Shown: piece after piece, positions 1 to 6,171 of the stretch
Layout of the letters: each line of letters opens with the position of its first letter
Numbering within the stretch: position 1 is the first letter of the stretch
Source of the DNA: JBOGFC01 sp050742155
GTDB taxonomy: Bacteria; Actinomycetota; Acidimicrobiia; Spongiisociales; JALYHC01
Assembly: GCA_050742155.1 (NCBI GenBank)
Contig: JBOGFC010000188.1
Span: 1 to 10,525 of the forward strand
DNA length: 10,525 nt
Reading direction: 5' to 3'
Notes under the pieces: model-generated
Told to the model about the DNA's origin: nothing
The model's database searches: none
Seen by the model: the letters and a program-made list of their open reading frames with translations, nothing else
Translations under genes and position numbers: made by a program

Positions 1-1
1 T

Positions 2-652
2 CTCGCCGTCATCTACCTGATCTTCCACGAGGGCTACGGTGGCCGCGACGAACTCGCGGCTGAGGCGATTTGGTTGGGACGCGCGCTCGCCGAACTGCTT
101 CCTGACGACCCAGAGATCCGCGGGCTACTAGCGATGATGCTCTTGCACGACTCCCGTCGCGAGACGCGGTTTGCCGACGGGGAGCTGGTGCTGCTCGCCG
201 ATCAGGACCGGTCACGTTGGGACACCACGCAGATCGCCCGTGGACGCGCCGAACTCGACCAGGCGATCGCCTTGGGCGGCCGCGGGCCCTACGTCCTGCA
301 GGCGGCGATCGCCTCGTTGCACGCCGAGATGCCGTGCGACTGGGCGCAGATCGCGGCAATGTACGGGGAGCTCACCCGCCTGACTGCCTCACCCGTCGTT
401 GAACTGAACCGTGCCATCGCTATGGCCGAGACCGAAGGACCGGAGGCCGGCCTGCGTATCGTCGACGGACTCGGTCTAGACCACTTCCGCTACCTGCACT
501 CGACCAGAGCCGAACTCCTGCGACGGCTCGGGCGGACCGATGAGGCGCGGGACGCTTATCGGCGTGCGAGGGAGCTCACCGACGACGGTGCCGAACGGCG
601 CTTCCTCGAACGCCGGCTAACCGAGCTAGCAGCCACCACAGGCTCGGGCTAG
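2..652 (+). CDS. ECF RNA polymerase sigma factor, C-terminal part (DUF6596 / ECF42-like)
   Basis: The 5' end is cut by the window edge. The open frame runs from base 2 to a TAG at 650-652, giving 216 residues. What is visible matches the conserved tail of the large ECF sigma factors annotated as DUF6596 or ECF42: the opening AVIYLIFHEGYGG, then LLALMLLHD-like and GELVLLADQDRSRWD segments. A helical, TPR-like stretch follows (ELNRAIAMAE, then LLRRLGRTDEARDAYRRARELT near the end). The sigma-2 and sigma-4 regions that bind core polymerase and promoter DNA would lie upstream, outside the window. In the family, this tail is thought to take the place of an anti-sigma factor in controlling activity, and a YCII/DGPF-domain gene is often adjacent; none is visible here. 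The family call is firm; the regulon cannot be told. Confidence 0.85.
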   Translation, partial: LAVIYLIFHEGYGGRDELAAEAIWLGRALAELLPDDPEIRGLLAMMLLHDSRRETRFADGELVLLADQDRSRWDTTQIARGRAELDQAIALGGRGPYVLQAAIASLHAEMPCDWAQIAAMYGELTRLTASPVVELNRAIAMAETEGPEAGLRIVDGLGLDHFRYLHSTRAELLRRLGRTDEARDAYRRARELTDDGAERRFLERRLTELAATTGSG

Positions 653-966
653 CTAGACGACTGACTCGCAATCAAGGTTCCACGACCCACACCGAAAGTG
701 CCGATCCCGGACGGTCTCGAATATGGGCGATGTCGCTCGGGATCTGGTGATCTGGCGCTGGTTCCCGAGGTCACCGCGCTGGCCGATCTGCCATGTCGCT
801 CGGTCTGTCACACCAAGAGAAGTTCGTCGCGGCCAGGCCAGGCCGCCGCGACCACGCCAAGCCTCTCGGCCCTCCGGCGCTCGAGCTGCCGACTCAGGCT
901 TGCGACAGCTTCGTGGAGCGCATCGAAGGCATTTCACCCTTGTAGGCACCGGCGAGGCGAGAAGGG
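653..966. other. Intergenic stretch without a credible gene
   Basis: The ECF sigma gene and the minus-strand bphX converge on this 314-bp stretch. Open frames cross it on both strands, but their translations are rich in Arg and Ser, lack recognisable domains and have no convincing ribosome-binding sites. The only internal structure I see is an 11-bp direct repeat, ATGTCGCTCGG, at 730-740 and 793-803. I see no strong GC hairpin followed by a T-run. It may be decayed sequence, but nothing supports a specific origin. Confidence 0.5.
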
Positions 967-1076
967 TTACGTGCCTGCCGCTATTGCTTCCGCCGGCTCT
1001 CTCGCGGTTCTCGTCGTGGAGAGCGCATACAGCCCGGTGAGGATGATCACCGAGTGAATCACGATCAAGCCACCAA
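967..1076 (-). pseudogene. Out-of-frame C-terminal end of bphX-like gene
   Basis: Read on the minus strand in the frame one step off the main BphX frame, bases 1074-967 encode GGLIVIHSVIILTGLYALS followed by a charged tail ending at a TAA (969-967). This is the expected fourth membrane helix of the BphX family, which normally follows the GIVDDLYMLTRGY segment directly. The main frame stops nine bases after the break (TGA at 1067-1065). Restoring one base in the TT-GG junction near 1074 would give a continuous protein of about 146 residues, close to the family's usual size as I recall it. Either the gene is broken in this organism, or the base was lost in sequencing or assembly. Confidence 0.7.
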
Positions 1077-1406
1077 GCCGGCGGTCTCGTAGCCGCGGGT
1101 CAGCATGTAGAGGTCGTCGACGATGCCGCGGACCAATTCCAGACCGAGAACGGTCCACACCAGGAGCTTGGCCCGATTGGGAACTCGGGATCCGATGATC
1201 AGGGCCACTCCGATGACGCCCAACTCCAGTCCGAACATGACCCAGGTGTCTTCGAGCAGCCGGAACACCTCGTCTCCTGGAGGCACTTGGCCGAGAACGT
1301 CTTCACTGATGAAGTCCTGGATGGGAAGCTTCACGAACGTGGCGGCTACGAATATGGCCACGTAGAAGACTCCCACCACGGTCATCCATATCGTGATGGG
1401 CCTCAT
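1065..1406 (-). CDS. BphX-family small membrane protein, truncated by a frameshift
   Basis: The intact frame gives 113 residues with three hydrophobic segments at roughly 5-25, 54-75 and 80-101. The block DTWVMFGLELGVIGVALI followed by WTVLGLELVRGIVDDLYML is the signature of the BphX family, named for an open frame in the biphenyl (bph) gene clusters; its biochemical role is unknown. The start is an ATG at 1406 with a good Shine-Dalgarno GGAGG six bases upstream (1413-1417). It overlaps the stop of the upstream phosphotransferase-like gene (ATGA), so translation is probably coupled. The protein ends early at LVA because of a frameshift near 1074; the fourth helix continues in another frame. 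If the shift is real, the product lacks its last transmembrane segment. The family call is good; the function is open. Confidence 0.8.
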   Translation of the reverse strand: MRPITIWMTVVGVFYVAIFVAATFVKLPIQDFISEDVLGQVPPGDEVFRLLEDTWVMFGLELGVIGVALIIGSRVPNRAKLLVWTVLGLELVRGIVDDLYMLTRGYETAGLVA

Positions 1407-3829
1407 CTCGTTCCTCCTCTGCTATTGGTTGGCGGGTCCGCGATGTCGATTCGACCTTCGGTCCCGTCCACGGTCACGTCCTCGCCGTCCTCGATTCGTT
1501 GTGTGGCGGTCCCGGTGGCGAGAACGGCGGGTATCCCATGCTCACGAGCCACGATGGCGGCATGGGAGAGAAGTCCTCCCCTGTCGGTGACCACCGCCCC
1601 GATGCGGGGAAAGAGCACCGACCATGCCGGGGTGGTGATGGCGCACACGAGCACGTCTCCGTGCTCGATCCGGGCGAACTCGGCTTCGTCTCTGATGACT
1701 CTGGCCTTTCCCCGATAGACACCCGGAGAGGCCCCGACCCCGGAGAGCCCATCCCCGGGTGGGGTGGCGAGGTCATTCGCAATGGACCAGAGCAGCCCTT
1801 CCATCAGCTCACGGGCCTCTCGGGGGAGGGCTCGCAGATCGGGAGGCGGCGCCGGCGGGGGGCCGAGCGTCGGTGCAGGGGCGTGCCGTTCCGCCCAGAC
1901 ACGCTCGGCGCGTCGCTGGTCGACCGCAGCTCTCAGATCGAGGCCTTCCCCGATGACGTCTCGGGCCTCGTCGACCGACAGGAAGAAGACATGTGAAGCG
2001 TCGGTCAGCAATCCCCGGTCGACGATGCGACGCCCTATCTCGAGCAGAGCCAGCCGCATTAGGCCCAGGGGGATGTTGTCGGTGTAGAGGATGTTGTCCT
2101 CCCGGACGGGGAAGGCGGTCTCCAGTTGGCTCAGCAGCTCCGCGAACGATCGTGCGGTCTCGCCCTGCAAAGAGTCGCGTCGATGGCGAAGTACCTCGAT
2201 ACCCGGCTCGGTCGTCTTTGGGGGGCGTTCGACCAGGCTCCGGATGGTTGCCATGAGGAGATCGGGTAGCTCGGCAATTGTTGGCTGGAGCACGTCGTAG
2301 CTGGTGGCACGGTCCCCGAACTCGGCCAGGAAGCGGTCGATCAAGCGGGCTGCTTCGGCGCTGACGCGATGCAGATCATCCAATCCCGAGGTGTGCGACT
2401 CGACGAGCAACGTGAGCTCGGTTGAGCTCCGGACCACGTCGGCGATCTCGTCGAGCCGTCGCCCGGGAGCGCTGGACATGTCGGAGATTCCGCTCAAATG
2501 TTGAACGGTTTCGGTCTCTTCCCAGCCGAGCCGATCCACGCAGAACCGCACGAAGCGATGCACGGCAAGCAGGTAGGGGACGAAGAGCTTGAAGTGGATC
2601 TCCTGGCCCCGCTCCAGCAGATCTAGACGCCGGTCGAGCTCGTCGAGGAGCTCCTCGTCGGAGAGCGTGGACAGCGGTGTCTGCGATCTCTCCGTGATCT
2701 CCGCCCTTAGGCCGGGACGCCATTCCGCCCACCATCTCTCGATGTAGGACTTGCCCAATCCGCGGGTCTCTGCCTCCCTGGCCTTGGCCACCTTTCTCCG
2801 GATCGGAGGCGCCACTCGTGCCAGAGCTCCCAACAGCCACCAGGGTGGGGGTTTCCCCTCCTTCCCGCCCGGAGGTACCACTTTCCCGTAGACCCTCCAA
2901 CCCACCGCCTCGTTGCGCACGCCGTCGATCAGAGCCCCGAACTCGGCGAATGCAGCGGAAATGCTTCGCTCAATAGAGGGGAGGTAGAAGGAGGCGGCGG
3001 AGGGCGAGATGGGCGTCGGATAATGACCGCCGTCGAGCATCCACGACCCTTCGTCCGGTGGTGACAGGTCCGGCTGGACGGGCTCGACGTCGGGGAGGCC
3101 GGTGATCGGGCGTGCCTGGAGAAGATAGAGCTGGTCGCCCTCCAGCGCCCATTCGATGTCCTGAGGGCTCCCCATGTGACTCTCCACCCGGCGGGCCAGG
3201 TCGGCGACCGCGGCCACTTGTTCATCGGCGAGAGCTTCTTCCGGTGTTCGCCGCGCTCTCACCTCGCTGCCCCGGACCTCCCACTCGTCGGGGTCCCTGG
3301 TGCCCGAGACGAGGGTTTCGCCTACACCGCGCACCGCACTGACCACAATCACGTCCCTGTCGGCGGTCACCGGATCGGCCGTGAAGGCCACACCGGCTGC
3401 ATCGGCGGAGACCATCGGCTGGATCAGCACCGGGATGCCGCCGGCCTCTGCATCTCCATAGCTGCGCACTCTCTCCGACGTCCCCGACGATGCCACCCGG
3501 CGGATCGCGGCAATCAACGCCTCGGCACCCTCAACCCAGAGGACTGTGTCATACAGACCGGCATAGGAATGCTCGTCCCCATCCTCGCTGATCGCTGAGG
3601 ACCGGACCGCGAAGGGACCCTTGCCGAGAACCTCGCGAACACGGTCGACGGCTGCCGCCAGGTCCTTGGGTGCCATCCCGACCGGGACCACCACCCCAGG
3701 GGGCACCGGGAAGCCCGCCCCCGCCAGGACACCCAGCGTGTATGCCTTCCCTCCGACCACCTGGCGAGGCGACTGAGATGAGAGCTCGACGATCTCTTTG
3801 GCGGTAATCCGGCCAGTGGCGGCCATCAT
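1403..3829 (-). CDS. PEP/pyruvate-binding phosphotransferase-like enzyme (PEP synthase N- and His domains; rifampin-phosphotransferase-like architecture)
   Basis: This 808-residue protein has an N-terminal ATP-grasp (PPDK_N) domain at about 15-245: GGKAYTLGVLAGAGFPVPPG, the nucleotide-binding FAVRSSAISEDG (Arg76), VLIQPMVSADAAGVAFTADP, and the closing DIEWALEG with LLQARPI (Glu226, Gln238, Arg240). A mainly helical middle of about 450 residues follows. The C-terminal swivelling phosphohistidine domain (about 695-797) has GGLLSHAAIVAREHGIPAV with the phospho-acceptor His756. The large PEP-binding barrel of true PEP synthase is absent. The order ATP domain, helical domain, His domain and the size match rifampin phosphotransferase and related enzymes that pass the beta-phosphate of ATP through His to a small molecule. 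The acceptor here is unknown. Two start codons are in tandem; the second ATG (3826-3824) lies six bases from GGAGG and the first only three, so the second is the more likely start. It overlaps the tetR stop and the bphX start. Confidence 0.85.
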   Translation of the reverse strand: MMAATGRITAKEIVELSSQSPRQVVGGKAYTLGVLAGAGFPVPPGVVVPVGMAPKDLAAAVDRVREVLGKGPFAVRSSAISEDGDEHSYAGLYDTVLWVEGAEALIAAIRRVASSGTSERVRSYGDAEAGGIPVLIQPMVSADAAGVAFTADPVTADRDVIVVSAVRGVGETLVSGTRDPDEWEVRGSEVRARRTPEEALADEQVAAVADLARRVESHMGSPQDIEWALEGDQLYLLQARPITGLPDVEPVQPDLSPPDEGSWMLDGGHYPTPISPSAASFYLPSIERSISAAFAEFGALIDGVRNEAVGWRVYGKVVPPGGKEGKPPPWWLLGALARVAPPIRRKVAKAREAETRGLGKSYIERWWAEWRPGLRAEITERSQTPLSTLSDEELLDELDRRLDLLERGQEIHFKLFVPYLLAVHRFVRFCVDRLGWEETETVQHLSGISDMSSAPGRRLDEIADVVRSSTELTLLVESHTSGLDDLHRVSAEAARLIDRFLAEFGDRATSYDVLQPTIAELPDLLMATIRSLVERPPKTTEPGIEVLRHRRDSLQGETARSFAELLSQLETAFPVREDNILYTDNIPLGLMRLALLEIGRRIVDRGLLTDASHVFFLSVDEARDVIGEGLDLRAAVDQRRAERVWAERHAPAPTLGPPPAPPPDLRALPREARELMEGLLWSIANDLATPPGDGLSGVGASPGVYRGKARVIRDEAEFARIEHGDVLVCAITTPAWSVLFPRIGAVVTDRGGLLSHAAIVAREHGIPAVLATGTATQRIEDGEDVTVDGTEGRIDIADPPTNSRGGTR

Positions 3830-4419
3830 CCGCCTCCCCGAGGGTCGACTTCGGCGCCGCGGATATGGCTCACCAGCACGCCCAGCGCATCGCTCACGGT
3901 CTCACCCGCCTCTGCCGAGGTCATGCCAAAACGCTCGGTGAGGGAGACCCAGGTCTCGGACGAGGAGAGAGCGCGTAGAGCCAGCGCCCACCGCTCCTGC
4001 TCGATCTCGCTCAGGTGCGGCGCCTCCCTCCGAACCAGCTCGAGGAACGCCTCAGTGCGGGTGCGTCGGACATCAGGCTCGAGGCCTATCGCCATCGCGG
4101 TCAGAACCGTCGCCCTCACCAGGTCGCGGTTCTCGTCGAAGAACCGGAATAACCTGGGAACCGCCCCGACCAACTCATCGAAGTCGCGCGGTGCGCCGGG
4201 AAGCCCGTAGATGTTCTGGGATTGCTCCAGGTACGCGGCGAGGCCCTCCAGCAGCGTCTCCCGGCTGGGGAAGTAGCGGTAGACGGTGCGATGGGCCACT
4301 CCGGCCTCGTCGGCGACGGACTGCACCGAGAACTCGGTGATCCCCTTGGTAGCGATGACTTTGATCAGGGCCAGGAGAATCGTCTCCCGGGTGTCCCCGC
4401 CTGGGCTGCGCTCAGACAA
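3826..4419 (-). CDS. TetR/AcrR-family transcriptional regulator
   Basis: This 197-residue protein has a classical TetR DNA-binding head at about residues 10-60. The helix-turn-helix reads SVQSVADEAGVAHRTVYRYF, followed by PSRETLLEGL. The rest is a helical ligand-binding and dimerisation domain with no clear ligand signature. The start is TTG at 4419, supported by GGAGGTG (4425-4431) seven bases upstream; a GTG inside that Shine-Dalgarno is out of frame. Its stop codon overlaps the start of the phosphotransferase-like gene, so the regulator is the first gene of the operon. Two palindromes in its own promoter are the obvious binding sites, suggesting autorepression relieved by a small molecule. 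The family call is certain; the inducer is unknown. Confidence 0.95.
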   Translation of the reverse strand: MSERSPGGDTRETILLALIKVIATKGITEFSVQSVADEAGVAHRTVYRYFPSRETLLEGLAAYLEQSQNIYGLPGAPRDFDELVGAVPRLFRFFDENRDLVRATVLTAMAIGLEPDVRRTRTEAFLELVRREAPHLSEIEQERWALALRALSSSETWVSLTERFGMTSAEAGETVSDALGVLVSHIRGAEVDPRGGG

Positions 4420-4436
4420 CTGCTCACCTCCGGGCC

Positions 4437-4453
4437 TGTCATAAGCTATGACA
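4437..4453. promoter_or_regulatory. Palindromic operator O1, downstream of the tetR promoter
   Basis: TGTCATAAGCTATGACA is a perfect inverted repeat (TGTCATA, three-base centre, TATGACA). It lies between the predicted transcription start and the tetR Shine-Dalgarno. It shares the GTCATA/TATGAC arms with a second site at 4461-4475, with centres 23 bp apart. The arms and size fit a TetR-type operator; that the adjacent TetR binds it is inference. Confidence 0.75.
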
Positions 4454-4460
4454 AGGCGTG

Positions 4461-4475
4461 GTCATAACTTATGAC
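4461..4475. promoter_or_regulatory. Palindromic operator O2, over the tetR -10 element
   Basis: GTCATAACTTATGAC is a perfect 15-bp palindrome around a single central base. It covers the predicted -10 hexamer, so a bound repressor would block RNA polymerase. Together with O1 it forms a pair about two helical turns apart, which suggests two TetR dimers on neighbouring sites. Confidence 0.75.
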
Positions 4476-4494
4476 AAGACCGAAGGATTGTCAA
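4466..4494 (-). promoter_or_regulatory. Promoter of the tetR-phosphotransferase-bphX operon
   Basis: On the minus strand there is a perfect -35 TTGACA (4494-4489), a 17-base spacer and a -10 TAAGTT (4471-4466) that satisfies the actinobacterial TAnnnT pattern. Transcription would start near 4459, leaving a leader of about 40 bases that contains operator O1 and the tetR Shine-Dalgarno. Confidence 0.6.
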
Positions 4495-4656
4495 GTTGCT
4501 ACTCAGTGGCGGCGGCCACATCAGCGGACTCGATTGAACTGGGAGGAGGGGTGGGGCGTTCGTCCGTTCAGCGTCCGGTGGCCCTGACAGCGCATAACGT
4601 GCGCCGGTCATCCAGGAAAGCAGCCGAATAACCCGTCCGGGAACCGTCAATATGCG

Positions 4657-5175
4657 CTACCAGCCTGCTCCGCCGGTGAGGCCGTGACAATGCTTGTACT
4701 TCAGACCTGAACCGCATGGGCATCGCTCGTTGCGGCCGACCTTCGGGCTGGGCTGCCTGGGTCTCACGGTCAGCTTCGCCACCAACTCCACCTGCTGTTC
4801 CCGGCTCCTCAGTTCATCCTCCCAGTGTCGAAGACGCTCACCCCAGTCCCGCAGTTGCCTCTCATCCGCGTCGAGGCGACGCTCCCGATCCGCGATCGCT
4901 GTCTCGCGGGCAGCGAGCTCCTCCTCCGCCTCGGCAGCGAACACCGGGATACCGCCATCGCCGAACTCGCCGAAGACGCTGACCAGTTCCCGGTCGATGA
5001 GGGCGAGGATCGCGCGACCCATGGAGACGCCCGCGGCGTCGCAGTAGCGCTTCCATGTCGACCACTTCGCTGCCGTCACTGGGACCCGCACCATCTGGAA
5101 GTGTTCGTCCCCGCCGAGCCCCGCCAACAACCTACGGTCCACTCTCGCGAGCGTGCCACGCTCTAGGTCCATCAC
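4657..5175 (-). CDS. SEC-C zinc-motif protein with ribbon-helix-helix-like N-terminus and central coiled coil
   Basis: This 172-residue protein has three visible parts. Residues 27-64 (QMVRVPVTAAKWSTW, then RYCDAAGVSMGRAILALIDREL) look like a beta strand followed by two helices, as in ribbon-helix-helix DNA-binding folds. Residues 80-132 form a highly charged Glu/Arg coiled coil. The C-terminus carries RNERCPCGSGLKYKHCHG, a complete SEC-C motif with Cys152, Cys154, Cys163 and His164 as likely zinc ligands, like the tail of SecA. GTG (5175) and ATG (5172) starts are adjacent; AGGAG at 5185-5181 lies five and eight bases away respectively, so both are possible. A perfect palindrome sits directly upstream. 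The SEC-C call is firm; DNA binding is inferred from fold resemblance, and the function is unknown. Confidence 0.8.
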   Translation of the reverse strand: MMDLERGTLARVDRRLLAGLGGDEHFQMVRVPVTAAKWSTWKRYCDAAGVSMGRAILALIDRELVSVFGEFGDGGIPVFAAEAEEELAARETAIADRERRLDADERQLRDWGERLRHWEDELRSREQQVELVAKLTVRPRQPSPKVGRNERCPCGSGLKYKHCHGLTGGAGW

Positions 5176-5184
5176 GACCGCTCC

Positions 5185-5200
5185 TGTCTACATGTAGACA
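5185..5200. promoter_or_regulatory. Perfect 16-bp palindrome upstream of the SEC-C gene
   Basis: TGTCTACATGTAGACA is fully self-complementary. It begins at the Shine-Dalgarno of the SEC-C gene, so a protein bound here would cover its transcription or translation start. The TACATGTA core has some likeness to TACA...TGTA sites of BlaI/CopY-type repressors, but no such regulator is present. Autoregulation by the ribbon-helix-helix-like product is the simplest idea. A weak -35-like TTGCAA lies on the minus strand at about 5217-5212. Confidence 0.65.
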
Positions 5201-5464
5201 TCGGCAACTCTGTTGCAAGTGCGTGTGTCTTGAAAGGGGGCGGCGGTTGCGGAGGATGAAAGGGAGATCAGAGTCGGCCTGTGTTCGTTGGCAGATCGGG
5301 TGGACGACGATCCTGGACCAATGGGAGGTGGTGCTGGCAAGGCTGCGGTCCCATGTTGTTGCCTGGGACTTCGGGTCCGAGACCTGATCGCCTTCTGCTT
5401 CCACCCTCGGGTGGATCGCGGATCGGTATGAGATCCTCACGGTCCCCAAGATGCCCGGAGACGG

Positions 5465-5481
5465 TTTCAAATCGATCGCAG
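5465..5481 (+). repeat. 17-bp site copy A
   Basis: TTTCAAATCGATCGCAG. It differs from the consensus TTTCAAATCGGTCGCAG at one position. It faces copy D across 29 bases, so 5465-5527 is an imperfect inverted repeat. Confidence 0.7.
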
Positions 5482-5510
5482 AAACGGATTCAGACCCGGC
5501 TGCGACCGAG

Positions 5511-5527
5511 CTGCGTCCAATTTGAAA
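5511..5527 (-). repeat. 17-bp site copy D
   Basis: On the minus strand: TTTCAAATTGGACGCAG, 15 of 17 matches to the consensus. A weaker match (12 of 17, identical over the TCGGTCGCAG half) overlaps it at 5500-5516 on the same strand. Confidence 0.65.
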
Positions 5528-5666
5528 TCGGGCCACCCCACCATCGAGAGCATGGAACCCAAGGACCAGGCCATCACCGCGAAGGACGGAGCATGTCAAG
5601 CGACTCACGACACCGAGCAGACCGCCAGACCCTTTCACCAGAGTCTCACGGACCCTCTCAACGCGC

Positions 5667-5683
5667 TTTCAAACCGGTCGCAA
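5667..5683 (+). repeat. 17-bp site copy B
   Basis: TTTCAAACCGGTCGCAA, 15 of 17 matches to the consensus. It lies in the middle of the xis upstream region, away from the other copies. Confidence 0.65.
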
Positions 5684-5759
5684 GACCCCAGAAATGCCTG
5701 GTCAGCCGGCTTCGTGGTGATGCGGGAGCTACACGACCGCGCGGCTTGCGGCTTCCCGC

Positions 5760-5776
5760 CCGCGACCGATTCGAAA
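5760..5776 (-). repeat. 17-bp site copy C within a palindrome
   Basis: On the minus strand: TTTCGAATCGGTCGCGG, 15 of 17 matches. It overlaps a perfect inverted repeat at 5765-5781 (ACCGATT, three-base centre, AATCGGT), which creates a weaker copy on the plus strand. Confidence 0.65.
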
Positions 5777-5794
5777 TCGGTTGTGAAAGGCGTT

Positions 5795-5811
5795 TTGCGA
5801 TCGTGGTGAAA
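5795..5811 (-). repeat. 17-bp site copy F, just upstream of xis
   Basis: On the minus strand: TTTCACCACGATCGCAA, 13 of 17 matches to copy A. It ends 23 bases before the xis start codon, where a bound protein would affect xis transcription or translation. Confidence 0.55.
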
Positions 5812-5834
5812 GGGTTCTCCCGCAGGATCGGGCC

Positions 5835-6035
5835 ATGGAAGCCCTCGATCGGCTCTTGAGCGTCCAAGAACTGGCGCGTTACCTGGACGTGCCGGTGGCC
5901 ACCATCTATGCCTGGCGCTACCGGGGCGAGGGCCCACCGGGCTTCCGAGTCGGCCGACACCTCCGGTTCCGGCAGAGCGACGTCGAGCAGTGGATCAAAC
6001 ATCAGCTCAAGAACTCCACGCGTCGATCCGGATAG
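5835..6035 (+). CDS. xis: Excisionase-type helix-turn-helix protein (HTH_17, MerR-like)
   Basis: This 66-residue protein is almost entirely one HTH_17 domain: LLSVQELARYLDVPVATIYAW is the winged-helix HTH, followed by the wing RVGRHLRFRQSDVEQWI. Such proteins beside a tyrosine integrase are usually recombination directionality factors that bend attachment-site DNA, or small regulators of the integrase gene. The start is ATG at 5835 with a modest AGGA seven bases upstream (5824-5827). It precedes the integrase by 136 bp in the same orientation. The repeated sites upstream may be its own targets. The domain call is secure; excisionase activity is inferred from length and position. Confidence 0.85.
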   Translation: MEALDRLLSVQELARYLDVPVATIYAWRYRGEGPPGFRVGRHLRFRQSDVEQWIKHQLKNSTRRSG

Positions 6036-6171
6036 CCGTGCAGGGTGCGTCAGAACGGAGGTGTAAGGTCGCTCGGCGAAGCCGCGAGCCTCGGCGTGGG
6101 ACTGGCGACAGGCCACCGCAAGGCCCCCGGCGTCGACGGTGACCGGCACTTCGAGAAGGTAATCACGCATC

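Larger units (their letters stand above)
5201..5834. other. Non-coding control region with repeated 17-bp sites, upstream of xis
   Basis: This 634-bp stretch separates the divergent SEC-C and xis genes. Open frames cross it, but none has a domain, a good start or sensible composition. Its right 350 bases contain at least five imperfect copies of a 17-bp motif in both orientations, listed as separate entries. A 14-bp palindrome CCACCCTCGGGTGG lies at 5401-5414. The left third (5201-5400) shows nothing I can name. The arrangement fits a regulatory or recombination control region of the integrative element. Confidence 0.6.

Noticed and set aside
1403..3829. Naming the enzyme PEP synthase (ppsA) or rifampin phosphotransferase (rph)
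   Set aside because: The PEP-binding barrel is absent, and the acceptor-binding region gives no evidence for rifampin, so no gene symbol is justified.
3983..3992. AGCGCCCACC, ten bases identical to the tRNA-Val 3' end, considered as the second attachment site
   Set aside because: It lies inside the tetR coding sequence, is only ten bases and lacks any T-arm sequence, so chance is the likely cause.
4590..4604. GCGCA-TAACG-TGCGC hairpin downstream of the SEC-C gene as a terminator
   Set aside because: Short stem without a following T-run on either strand.
4462..4650. 62-residue minus-strand frame between the SEC-C gene and tetR
   Set aside because: It runs through the tetR promoter and operator O2 and has no sensible composition.
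5401..5414. CCACCCTCGGGTGG palindrome as an operator
   Set aside because: It is isolated, has no matching copy nearby and is not positioned at a gene start.
5522..5809. 95-residue plus-strand frame upstream of xis
   Set aside because: It crosses the repeated sites, lacks a convincing start and shows no family resemblance; the repeats explain the region better as control DNA.
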